Shown: positions 5,000-12,416 of the stretch, in pieces
Numbering within the stretch: the first letter of the stretch is position 1
Layout: the number at the start of each line of letters is the position of its first letter
DNA from: Methylacidiphilum caldifontis
Lineage (GTDB): Bacteria; Verrucomicrobiota; Verrucomicrobiia; Methylacidiphilales; CAMAQI01
NCBI GenBank assembly: GCA_945860255.1
Contig: CAMAQI010000038.1
Span: 1 to 16,942, forward strand
Direction: 5' to 3'
Length of the DNA: 16,942 nt
Notes under the pieces: generated by a model
Told to the model about the DNA's origin: nothing
Seen by the model: the letters and a program-made list of their open reading frames with translations, nothing else
Databases searched by the model: none
Position numbers and translations under genes: made by a program

Positions 5000-7900
5000 T
5001 GAGTCCAGAGATGTCGCGGTCTTGAGCGCGTTTACGAAAAAGCGGAGTGAGCTCGGCCATTAGGGCGAGTTCGGCCTGGCTGCGGGCTTTCCAACCGAGA
5101 CCGAGTGGGGCCATGAGATCGCTGAGGTGTTCGCCATCGAAGATCATGCGCTGGAAGATGCCATCCACGAAGGCTTGCAGGGTTAAGGGGGCGAGGCCGT
5201 GGCGCTGGGCGATATCGGCGAGTTCCGTGGCCTGCTTATCGGCTTTGAAACGCTGATAACCCTCGCGGATCGTGGTTTCGCTGAGGCCTTCGCCGGCCTT
5301 GAGGGTGGCGATGTAGGCGGCGATCTCTTCTCGCTCGTCCATGAACTTGGCATCGGAACCGATGAGACCGATAAGTTGCTCCCGTGTCATCTTCGACTTA
5401 CCGGGGCCTTTTGCGGAGAACTTGGCGATAAGGCCCATGATGTAGTCGTAATCAATGACGGCCGAGGCAAAGAGGACGAACTCAAAGTCGATCTGATCGG
5501 AAGGTGTTTCGGTACCCGGTTTGTTCGCGCTCTTGCCTCGCTGTTCCTTGAGCCGCTGGGCAATCTCCAGATAGGTGCCACGGAAGCTACGTAAGTTTTC
5601 CTCCGTGAGAATGGTCTGAATCCCTTTTTTATTCTCCTCGGTGAGGTCGGTGTATTGGTCGAGCTGGGTCTTGAGCCGCTGGATTTCCTTGAACCGTTCG
5701 ATGAAGACCGTTTTGGCAGCATCGCCCTTCAGATTCACCACGGCAGAGGGGGTGCAGTCGAGACCCTGAGATTTCATGAAGGCATCGAGCTTCTGCACGG
5801 CAGTCTCCAGCTTCTGGATGACCACGGGGGCTTTCTCCACCAGCCAGATTTCCCGCGCCTGTTCGCCGGTCTTCTCCCCGGAGAAGAGAGCGATGGCGGC
5901 ATCCACGGCCTCTTGTTGTTGGCGAAAATCGAGGATGTTGCCGTAAGGCTTGGTGCCATTGAGGACGCGATTGGTGCGGGAGAAGGCCTGGATCAAGCCG
6001 TGGTGCTTAAGGTGCTTGTCCACATAGAGTGTGTTCAGGTATTTGGAATCGAAGCCGGTGAGGAGCATGTCCACCACGATGGTGATGTCGATCTTCTGCG
6101 CGTGAGGGAAATCCGCGTTGGGCCACTGCTGATCTTTGATGCGCTTCTGCACGTCCTGATAGTAGAGATCAAACTCGCTGACGGTGTGATTGGAGCCGTA
6201 GCGGGAATTGTAATCCGTGAGGATGGCTTTGAGCGCTTCCTTTTTCTTCTCGGGCTCGACGGCGTTGTCCTCTTTTTCCTGAGGCAGATCTTCCTGAATC
6301 TGTTGCACGTCCTTGTCCCCTTCTGCGGGTGGGGAAAAGACGCAGGCGATATTCAGCGGCTTGAAGTCAGGGTCAGAGACTTGTTTCTCCGCTTGGAGGA
6401 TCGCAAAGAGACCTTGATATTCGATGGCGTCATTAATGGAGGCGGTGGCGAGCAGCGCATTAAATCGGCGTCCACCCGTGGCAGCATCGTGCTTGGCGAG
6501 AATGGCCTCAACGATAGCGCGCTTCGCGAGGACTTCTCCTGATTGGGGCGGATATTTTCCTTTTTCCTCGTTCGGCTTGAAGTAATCGACATGGAAACGA
6601 AGGACGTTGGCATCCTCGATGGCGTGGGTGATGGTGTAGGCGTGAAGCTGCTTCTGAAAAAGTTCGACCGTCGTTCGCATGGAGGCCTGCTCCTCCTCGA
6701 TCTTCACCCGACTGGCGTTTTCCTCAAAGATGGGCGTGCCGGTAAAGCCGAAGAGCTGTGAGTTGGGGAAGAACTCTTTGATGGCCTTGTGATTTTCGCC
6801 GAACTGAGAGCGGTGGCACTCGTCGAAGATGAAGACGATACGCTTATTTCGCAGTGGCTCCAACTGCTCTTTATAGTTTCGCTTATTCGCGCCATCGAGG
6901 GCAATGCCAAGCTTCTGGATGGTGGTGACGATGACTTTGTCAGCGTAGTCCTCAGAGAGGAGACGGCGAACGAGGGTGGCGGTGTTGGTATTCTCCTCCA
7001 CGCAGCCTTCCTGGAACTTATTGAACTCCTCGCGCGTCTGGCGGTCGAGATCCTTACGATCCACGACAAAAAGACATTTCTCGATGTCAGGATTGTCCTT
7101 AAGAAGTGTGGAGGCTTTAAACGAAGTAAGCGTCTTGCCGCTGCCCGTGGTATGCCAGATATAACCGTTTCCGTTGTTATCGCGGATACACTCGACAATG
7201 GCCTTCACCGCATAGATTTGATACGGGCGCATCATCAGGAGCTTTTGTTCACTGGAGATAAGCACCATGTAGCGGCTAATCATCTGGCCGAGGGTACATT
7301 TGACGAGAAATGTCTGGGCAAAGTCGTCGAGATGAGTGATTTTTTTATTGTCCTCGCTGGCGAACTGATAAATAGGCAGGAATCGCTCATCTTGATTGAA
7401 GGCAAAGTGGCGGGCGTTATTGTTGGCGAAGAAGTAGGTGTTGGTTCGGTTACTGACGATGAAGAGTTGGAGAAAGCAGAGGAGGGTCTTGGAGTAACCG
7501 TTACCGGGGTCGTTTTTATAATCGACGATCTGCTCCATTGCACGACGTGGGTTCACCGTGAGGGTCTTCAGTTCCACCTGCACGACCGGCACGCCGTTAA
7601 TGAGGAGGATGACGTCGTAGCGGTGATGGCTGTAGTCGGTATTCATGCGAAGTTGATGAACAACCTCGAAGGTGTTTTTGCACCAGTCCTTGATATTGAC
7701 CAAGGTGTAGTTAAGCGGCGTTCCGTCATCGCGGGTGAAGCTGTTCATTGCCCGGAGGATCTTGGCGGCGGTAAAGACATCCGGGGTTACGATCTCTTCA
7801 AGGAGGCGCGAAAATTCGCCTTCGGTTAGGGTAACGCGATTGAGAGCCTCGAATTTTTCACGGAAGTTCTTTTCCAGCGAGGCACGGTCGTGGATGTCAG

Positions 7901-8021
7901 GACGGTCGGTGTATTTAAGGTCACGCAGCTTGCGGATGAAAGCATCCTCAATGTGCTCCTCTCGGACGACTGAGCTCCGGGCATCAGATGGAAAGTCGTA
8001 AGGAATTTTCGAAGAAGTCAT
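4983..8021 (-). CDS. hsdR: Type I restriction endonuclease subunit HsdR
   Basis: The 1012-residue motor and nuclease subunit translocates DNA after target binding and cuts unmodified DNA at a distance. The N-terminal nuclease has the PD-(D/E)xK pattern RYDVILLINGVPVVQVELK (Asp136, Glu150, Lys152). The helicase part shows motif I TGSGKT (292-297), motif II DECH (400-403), TGTP (427-430), MLLTGFD (652-658) and motif VI QAFSRTNR (678-685). A helical C-terminus ending in SGLNAYEQ should dock on the methylase. I placed the start at ATG 8021 (MTSSKIPYDFPSDARSSVVR). The frame is open up to 8108, but those extra 29 codons start with TTG and do not look like HsdR. No strong Shine-Dalgarno sequence precedes 8021. 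This is the first gene of the operon, and its end overlaps hsdS. No frameshift is visible. Confidence 0.96.
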   Translation of the reverse strand: MTSSKIPYDFPSDARSSVVREEHIEDAFIRKLRDLKYTDRPDIHDRASLEKNFREKFEALNRVTLTEGEFSRLLEEIVTPDVFTAAKILRAMNSFTRDDGTPLNYTLVNIKDWCKNTFEVVHQLRMNTDYSHHRYDVILLINGVPVVQVELKTLTVNPRRAMEQIVDYKNDPGNGYSKTLLCFLQLFIVSNRTNTYFFANNNARHFAFNQDERFLPIYQFASEDNKKITHLDDFAQTFLVKCTLGQMISRYMVLISSEQKLLMMRPYQIYAVKAIVECIRDNNGNGYIWHTTGSGKTLTSFKASTLLKDNPDIEKCLFVVDRKDLDRQTREEFNKFQEGCVEENTNTATLVRRLLSEDYADKVIVTTIQKLGIALDGANKRNYKEQLEPLRNKRIVFIFDECHRSQFGENHKAIKEFFPNSQLFGFTGTPIFEENASRVKIEEEQASMRTTVELFQKQLHAYTITHAIEDANVLRFHVDYFKPNEEKGKYPPQSGEVLAKRAIVEAILAKHDAATGGRRFNALLATASINDAIEYQGLFAILQAEKQVSDPDFKPLNIACVFSPPAEGDKDVQQIQEDLPQEKEDNAVEPEKKKEALKAILTDYNSRYGSNHTVSEFDLYYQDVQKRIKDQQWPNADFPHAQKIDITIVVDMLLTGFDSKYLNTLYVDKHLKHHGLIQAFSRTNRVLNGTKPYGNILDFRQQQEAVDAAIALFSGEKTGEQAREIWLVEKAPVVIQKLETAVQKLDAFMKSQGLDCTPSAVVNLKGDAAKTVFIERFKEIQRLKTQLDQYTDLTEENKKGIQTILTEENLRSFRGTYLEIAQRLKEQRGKSANKPGTETPSDQIDFEFVLFASAVIDYDYIMGLIAKFSAKGPGKSKMTREQLIGLIGSDAKFMDEREEIAAYIATLKAGEGLSETTIREGYQRFKADKQATELADIAQRHGLAPLTLQAFVDGIFQRMIFDGEHLSDLMAPLGLGWKARSQAELALMAELTPLFRKRAQDRDISGLNAYEQ

Positions 8022-8295
8022 AAGAATATTTAGACACCGATCAATTCCGTAGAATCCATTGTGTAGTGAAGTTTGTCGGCAGATGAACGCATGACTCATT
8101 AATGACAATTTTTACACTGGAAACAATGTTTTTTAAAAACGTCGAAAGGAACGAAAAAAATACCCCAAAGACGATAAATTTCCGCTATTCCACTAAACTT
8201 AGCCCGTTTTCTTTTTCTTGGTCTATCTCAGAGATGTTTTCGGCTACTCAAGATTAAGTTGATTAATTTCAAATCTCACCTCAACTTGATGGACG
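8022..8295. promoter_or_regulatory. Divergent intergenic region, probable hsd operon promoter
   Basis: This AT-rich, 274-nt spacer lies between hsdR (leftward) and the ABM-like gene (rightward) and must hold promoters for one or both. On the minus strand, TTGTTT followed 17 nt later by ATTAAT (between about 8128 and 8100) is a weak sigma-70-like candidate. I see no convincing operator, terminator or RNA gene, only homopolymeric A and T runs near 8130-8160. An open extension of the hsdR frame covers 8022-8108 but is probably not translated. Confidence 0.35.
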
Positions 8296-8580
8296 ATGTC
8301 TCAATACGTTCTGATTATTCACGAGGTCGAAGAATATCCCGCTTGGAAAAAAATCTTTGATGGGGCTGCCGCTATCCGAAAGGAGGCGGGAGAGCTCTCT
8401 TATCAGGTTCTTTCTTATCAAAATAATTCAAATAAAATCGTTCATTTTTCGCTCTGGAGTTCGATCGATAAGGCAAAATCTTTTTTCGAATCTCCGCGAC
8501 TGGTCAAGATTCGCGAGGAGGCGGGGGTGAAGGCCCCTGAGTTTATTTATTTGAATGAAATTGAATCGGGGATCTTGTAG
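8296..8580 (+). CDS. ABM-like dimeric alpha/beta-barrel protein
   Basis: The 94-residue product begins MSQYVLIIHEVEEYPAWKKI and contains YQVLSYQNNSNKIVHFSLW, then FFESPRLVKIREEAGVKAPE. This is the beta-alpha-beta-beta-alpha-beta pattern of the dimeric ferredoxin-like barrel shared by antibiotic-biosynthesis-monooxygenase-like (ABM) and related small proteins. This subgroup, with the 'HFS.W....A..FF.S..L..IR..AGV..PEF.YL' signature, is widespread and its reaction is unknown to me; it need not be an oxygenase. The ATG follows TGATGGACG, at best a weak ribosome-binding site. It could share a transcript with the deacetylase gene 52 nt downstream, and it is divergent from hsdR. No signal peptide or membrane segment is visible. 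Confidence 0.75.
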   Translation: MSQYVLIIHEVEEYPAWKKIFDGAAAIRKEAGELSYQVLSYQNNSNKIVHFSLWSSIDKAKSFFESPRLVKIREEAGVKAPEFIYLNEIESGIL

Positions 8581-8632
8581 CCGATGATTTGTTCTGGTTT
8601 TTACCGTCGAGCTGATTAGATTTTCAATTCTT

Positions 8633-9418
8633 ATGGGTCATCCACCTCGTTTAATCGTTTCGTTGCATGATGTACATCCTGGTAGTCGGGAGCAGATTCA
8701 ACGGCAACGTTTTGATTTAAATCAGGCGGGGATTCGTTCGCTTTCTCATTTAGTGGTTCCGGAGTTTCATCATGGGGCCTCTTCTTTTCATGATCCTGCC
8801 TTATCTCAGTGGTTGGGGGAGCAACAGGCCTCTGGGGATGAACTGATTTTACACGGTTTTTATCATGATCGTCAGGGGCAAAGGGAGTCGCTCGGAGATC
8901 TTTTTTGGACTCGTTTGTATACGAATCAGGAGGCGGAGTTCTACTCCTTATCGGAGGCAGAATCACGGGAGCGATGGAAAAAAGGGAGAGAGAGCTTTGA
9001 GCTTCAGGGCTGGAGAACTCGAGGATTTATTGCTCCGGCTTGGTTGATTCATTCGGGATTAGTCGATTGTTTGTCCTCTGCGGGTTTTGATTATTCGGTG
9101 GTTTATGAAGGGATTTTAAATTTAAAAGGGGGATCGAAAACTTCCTTGCATCGAATTCCGACCCTTTGTTGGAGTTCTCGGGCTTGGTGGAGGCGGCAGA
9201 GTTCGTTGGTTTGGAACGGTTTCCGTTTTCAAACCTTTCTTTCGCAGGGGATCGATTTTCGGGTCAGTTTGCACCCTTTGGATGTGGATTATCCGTTCAT
9301 CTGGGGTCAAGTCATGACGATGATCCGGCAGGCGGTTCGGATGGGGTATCAACCGGTGACTTATGGTGAGTATCAGGAGAAACTTTTGGGGAGAAGCGAG
9401 GAAAGCCGAATCGCTTAA
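8633..9418 (+). CDS. DUF2334-type polysaccharide deacetylase-like protein
   Basis: The 261-residue product resembles the DUF2334 branch of NodB-like carbohydrate deacetylases. The visible motifs match the metal-dependent fold: SLHDVHP with Asp13, LHGFYH with His74 and His78 as probable metal ligands, GFIAPAW (131-137) matching the 'RxPxG'-like substrate loop, and SLHPLD with His214 near the end. These enzymes remove N-acetyl groups from glycans, but the substrate of this subgroup is not known to me. No signal peptide is visible, so it probably acts in the cytoplasm. The ATG lacks a clear Shine-Dalgarno sequence, and no better in-frame start is available. It may serve envelope glycan synthesis together with the PHP-glycosyltransferase 590 nt downstream; that link is only contextual. 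Confidence 0.8.
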   Translation: MGHPPRLIVSLHDVHPGSREQIQRQRFDLNQAGIRSLSHLVVPEFHHGASSFHDPALSQWLGEQQASGDELILHGFYHDRQGQRESLGDLFWTRLYTNQEAEFYSLSEAESRERWKKGRESFELQGWRTRGFIAPAWLIHSGLVDCLSSAGFDYSVVYEGILNLKGGSKTSLHRIPTLCWSSRAWWRRQSSLVWNGFRFQTFLSQGIDFRVSLHPLDVDYPFIWGQVMTMIRQAVRMGYQPVTYGEYQEKLLGRSEESRIA

Positions 9419-9494
9419 ATTCATTTAAAATGCAGGAGAGTTCCTTGCGCTGAGACACTGAGAAAGAGAGGGTTAACCGCCAAGTTAAAGACAA

Positions 9495-9514
9495 CCCCGA
9501 CACAAAACTCGGGG
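9495..9514 (+). terminator. Possible hairpin downstream of the deacetylase gene, no T-tract
   Basis: CCCCGA and TCGGGG pair as a perfect 6-bp stem around an 8-nt loop, 77 nt after the deacetylase stop. No run of T follows (caggatttcg), so it is not a canonical intrinsic terminator. It may be a weak transcript-end structure or chance. Confidence 0.25.
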
Positions 9515-9678
9515 CAGGATTTCGCCAAGGTTATAAAATTCGATTGAAACCACTTATCTTCACTGATCCTCACTCATTGAGAAAGGCCTGATAGATTAAA
9601 TCCCCAATCCCAAAACAGTGCAAATTCCGATCTCGATCGTAATTCAAACCAATGAGAAAAACGATCTCTTCAACCTAA

Positions 9679-9869
9679 AAACCGCAGATGATTTAACCAC
9701 GGATAACACAGATATCACGGATTGAGGAGGTTATGAAAATGGAGTTTCTTTTTTTTATTCACCCAGAGGGTGAAGTTCTTCTTTTATGTAAATCCCTGAA
9801 AATCCGTGTTCATCCGTGTCCATCCGCGGTTTCAATTTCTGTGAACTTCCGTGTGTTCGGTGGTTCAAG
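9679..9869. repeat. Inverted-arm dispersed repeat element with 10-bp periodic units
   Basis: The left arm (9679-9723) has ACCGCAGATG, then CCACGGATAACACAGAT and CACGGATT. The reverse complement of the right arm (9791-9832) has ACCGCGGATGGACACGGATG, then AACACGGATT. On the plus strand the right arm falls into exact 10-nt units: aatccctgaa, aatccgtgtt, catccgtgtc, catccgcggt. Related phrases (acttccgtgtgttcggtggtt) continue to about 9869. Very similar 'accgcggatgaacacggat' sequences are scattered through many environmental bacterial genomes, as I recall. I read this as one copy of such a repeat; its function is unknown. Confidence 0.65.
9758..9774. repeat. Perfect 7-bp hairpin inside the repeat element
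   Basis: TTCACCC, loop AGA, GGGTGAA forms a perfect stem midway between the two inverted arms. It is preceded by a run of T, so it could end transcription coming from the right, on the minus strand. Confidence 0.4.
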
Positions 9870-9995
9870 ATGGGTTTGAAGATTGATTTGTAAAAAGGAG
9901 ATGACTTTAATCTTTTTTACTGCTTTCTTGATTTGGACTGTATCATTCGGACGGAAGTAAAAGAGACTATTTTCAGATAAAATAGCGATTATCAC

Positions 9996-10000
9996 AGGAG
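9996..10000 (+). promoter_or_regulatory. Shine-Dalgarno site supporting a GTG start
   Basis: AGGAG lies 7 nt before the GTG at 10008. The residues that follow (AKIDLHLHSRYSDR) begin the PHP fold exactly where expected, which fixes GTG as the start. Confidence 0.75.
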
Positions 10001-10007
10001 CGAAGAA

Positions 10008-12416
10008 GTGGCTAAAATTGATTTACATTTGCATTCCCGTTATTCCGATCGTCCGAGTGAGTGGATTTTACGAAAACTAGGGGTTCCTCAAAGTTATAGT
10101 GAGCCTGAGGAGCTTTATCAAAAGTTACACGCCGCAGGGATGACGTTTAAAACGATCACGGATCATAATCGAATTGAGGGGTGTTTGGAGATTTTGCATC
10201 ACCCCGATGTTTTTATCAGCGAAGAGGTGACGACCTATTTTCCGGATGGTTGTAAGATTCATCTTTTGATCTGGAATATCACCCCTTTGCAGCACGAGGA
10301 GATTCAGCGTCTCCGCCCCGATATTTTTGCCCTTGCGGTTTATCTGCGCGAGAGTCGAATTCCGCATGCGGTGACTCATCCGTTGACGCGAATCAATGAG
10401 ATGTTGACGGTCGATCATTTTGAAAAATTAATTTTGCTTTTTTCGACCTTTGAGGCGGTGAATGCGAATCGAGAGCCATTGGCGCAACAGGTGGCGATTG
10501 CTTGTTTGCAGTCGTTGACTCCGGAAAAGATTTTGCTCATGGCGAAGCGACAGGGGATTGAGCCTTATTCCCCACAAGCGCATCAGAAATTTTTTGTCGG
10601 GGGATCCGACGATCATGCCGGTTTATATGTAGGAAAGGCGTATACCGATATTCCCGGGGGGGCAACCGTTGCGGAGTTTTTTGAAGGGATCGCGAAGGGA
10701 AGAGCGAAGCCGGCGGGATTGCGTGGAGATCCGCTCCAGCTTTCGACCGGTTTTTATCATATTGTTTTGAAGTATGCTTTGGAGCGACTTCAGAAAACCG
10801 CTCCGTTAGCCGCAAAGTTGATGCGAACGATGGCGGAGCGATTTTTGGCCGGTAAAAATCCGACCTCTTTTTCCTTTCGTGAAAAAATCGGTCATTTTGC
10901 CGAAGCGGTGCGAACTGGGCAGGCCTTCGATTTTATGAAGCCGGGGGAATCGACATTGACCCGCGAGATCACCAATTTTGTGATGGATGCACAAGTGGGA
11001 GAGTCACTCGATCGCATTATTGCGACGGAGAAGAGTGTCGAACGGAGATCGTTCCGAATGGCCTCCTTTATGACGAATCAGATGGGGTATCGATTGACCA
11101 CCCAGTTTATTCGTCGAATGGAGGAGGGAAAGTTAGTGGATGCCTTGCAAAGCATCACCGGTTTGATTCCGGCCTGGGGGCTTTTGATGCCTTATTTAAT
11201 CTCATTTTCGCATCATCGTCCGGACCGAAAGTTACTTGAAGAGAGCTCAGCGCGGATCATCGGAAAGATCCCTGAGTCCCTGCAAAATAACAAGCGCGCT
11301 TGGTTTACCGACACTTTGGAAGATGTGAATGGAGTCGCCAGAACGATCTGTGCGATGGCAAAAGCGGCTCAAGAGCAGGGGTATCAATTGACGGTGGTCA
11401 CCTCACGTTCGGAGATGACGATTCAAGGGTTGCCGATTAAGAATTTTGAACCGATTGGAGAGTTTGAGATTCCGGAGTATAAACTTTTGAAGATGAGTTT
11501 TCCACCGGTGTTGGAGATGATCGATTATATTCATCAAGAGGGATTTACCGAACTCATTATTAGCACCCCAGGGCCCGTGGGGTTGACCGCTTTGGCTGCG
11601 GGGAAACTTTTGGGATTGAGAATGAGTGGGATTTATCACACTGATTTCCCCCAGTATGCCCGATTTTTGAGTGACGATCGTTTTGTGGAATCGATGATTT
11701 GGAGCTACATGCAGTGGTTCTATGGTCAGTTTGATCTGATCTATTCAAACTCCCATTTTTATCGACAATGTTGGCGAGAGAGGGGGATTGCCGAGGATCG
11801 GTTGGAGATTCTCCCTCGCGGACTCGATACGGAGTTATTTAATCCGAAGCATCGCAACGAACGTTATTGGAAGGAGAAGGGGGCTCAGGGGCCTGTGCTT
11901 CTCTTTGTCGGTCGTGTCTCCAAGGAGAAGGAGTTAGCGTTTTTGACTGAGGTCGCTTTAGATTTAAAGAAAAAAGGGGAGCGCTTTACGTTGGCCATTG
12001 TTGGGGATGGACCTTATCGCGCAGAGATGGCGGCTCTTTTGCCGGAGGCTATTTTTACCGGGGTCTTAACTGGATTTGAGCTCGGAGTGGCTTATGCCTC
12101 CTCGGATCTTTTTCTTTTTCCGAGTACGACGGATACCTTTGGCAATGTCGTCATCGAAGCGATGGCTGCGGGATTACCGACCATCGTCTCGGATATCGGC
12201 GGGCCTCGGGAATTGATTACTCAACCGGAGCATGGAGCGGTTTATCCTGCGAGAAACTTACCGTTATGGAGTCAAGGAGTTGCCGATTGGCTTCATCGAC
12301 TTCCGAGCATCGAGGAGCGAGTGAGGCTTTCTCAATCGGTGCATCATCAACGGAGTTGGGATGCCGCATTTAAAAAGTTTTGGAAACAAGGGATGAGCGA
12401 TCAGCCTCGGGGATGA
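10008..12416 (+). CDS. PHP-domain phosphoesterase fused to a GT4-family glycosyltransferase
   Basis: The 802-residue protein has two recognisable enzymes. The N-terminal PHP domain (about 1-230) carries the metal motifs: DLHLHS (His7, His9), TDH (51-53), Glu72/73, His85, HAVTHP (His120, His124) and GGSDDH (198-203). The C-terminal GT-B glycosyltransferase (about 430-802) opens with WFTDTLEDVNGVARTI, has VGRVSKEKE (634-642) for nucleotide-sugar binding, and ends its active site with TDTFGNVVIEAMAAGLP, a D-x7-E variant of the EX7E motif (Asp709, Glu717). It resembles the MgtA/SQD2-like GT4 group. Residues 235-430 are mainly helical and I do not recognise them. A trehalose- or lipid-linked phosphosugar route is conceivable but not shown. 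It ends by overlapping the convergent xerD gene by 16 nt. No signal peptide is visible, so I expect a cytoplasmic or membrane-face enzyme of envelope glycolipid synthesis. Confidence 0.9.
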   Translation: MAKIDLHLHSRYSDRPSEWILRKLGVPQSYSEPEELYQKLHAAGMTFKTITDHNRIEGCLEILHHPDVFISEEVTTYFPDGCKIHLLIWNITPLQHEEIQRLRPDIFALAVYLRESRIPHAVTHPLTRINEMLTVDHFEKLILLFSTFEAVNANREPLAQQVAIACLQSLTPEKILLMAKRQGIEPYSPQAHQKFFVGGSDDHAGLYVGKAYTDIPGGATVAEFFEGIAKGRAKPAGLRGDPLQLSTGFYHIVLKYALERLQKTAPLAAKLMRTMAERFLAGKNPTSFSFREKIGHFAEAVRTGQAFDFMKPGESTLTREITNFVMDAQVGESLDRIIATEKSVERRSFRMASFMTNQMGYRLTTQFIRRMEEGKLVDALQSITGLIPAWGLLMPYLISFSHHRPDRKLLEESSARIIGKIPESLQNNKRAWFTDTLEDVNGVARTICAMAKAAQEQGYQLTVVTSRSEMTIQGLPIKNFEPIGEFEIPEYKLLKMSFPPVLEMIDYIHQEGFTELIISTPGPVGLTALAAGKLLGLRMSGIYHTDFPQYARFLSDDRFVESMIWSYMQWFYGQFDLIYSNSHFYRQCWRERGIAEDRLEILPRGLDTELFNPKHRNERYWKEKGAQGPVLLFVGRVSKEKELAFLTEVALDLKKKGERFTLAIVGDGPYRAEMAALLPEAIFTGVLTGFELGVAYASSDLFLFPSTTDTFGNVVIEAMAAGLPTIVSDIGGPRELITQPEHGAVYPARNLPLWSQGVADWLHRLPSIEERVRLSQSVHHQRSWDAAFKKFWKQGMSDQPRG

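Larger units (their letters stand above)
9419..10007. other. Non-coding 589-bp region with dispersed-repeat debris
   Basis: I find no credible gene here. It contains a 6-bp hairpin at 9495-9514, phrases at 9447-9530 reminiscent of other dispersed repeats ('gcgctgag', 'aaccgccaag', 'tcgccaagg'), the inverted-arm repeat element at 9679-9869, and an AT-rich stretch leading to the ribosome-binding site of the gene at 10008. A promoter for that gene should lie near 9900-9995. TAAAAT at 9978-9983 resembles a -10 box but has no matching -35 at the right distance. Confidence 0.6.

Noticed and set aside
5655..6542. Long plus-strand open frame opposite hsdR (295 codons)
   Set aside because: It is antisense to conserved HsdR helicase motifs, matches no known family and has no convincing ribosome-binding site: a shadow of codon bias.
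6789..7829. Plus-strand open frame opposite hsdR (346 codons)
   Set aside because: It covers the strand opposite the HsdR Walker motifs, has Val/Leu/Asp-rich low-information sequence and is a shadow frame.
8022..8108. Upstream extension of hsdR to a TTG start (29 extra codons)
   Set aside because: The extra residues do not resemble HsdR, TTG is a poor start, and the ATG at 8021 begins a typical HsdR N-terminus.
9495..9514. Classical intrinsic terminator after the deacetylase gene
   Set aside because: The hairpin is real, but there is no T-tract after the stem, so it is kept only as a low-confidence structure.
9679..9869. CRISPR array
   Set aside because: The repeat units are 10 nt, contiguous and imperfect, with no unique spacers and no cas genes nearby.
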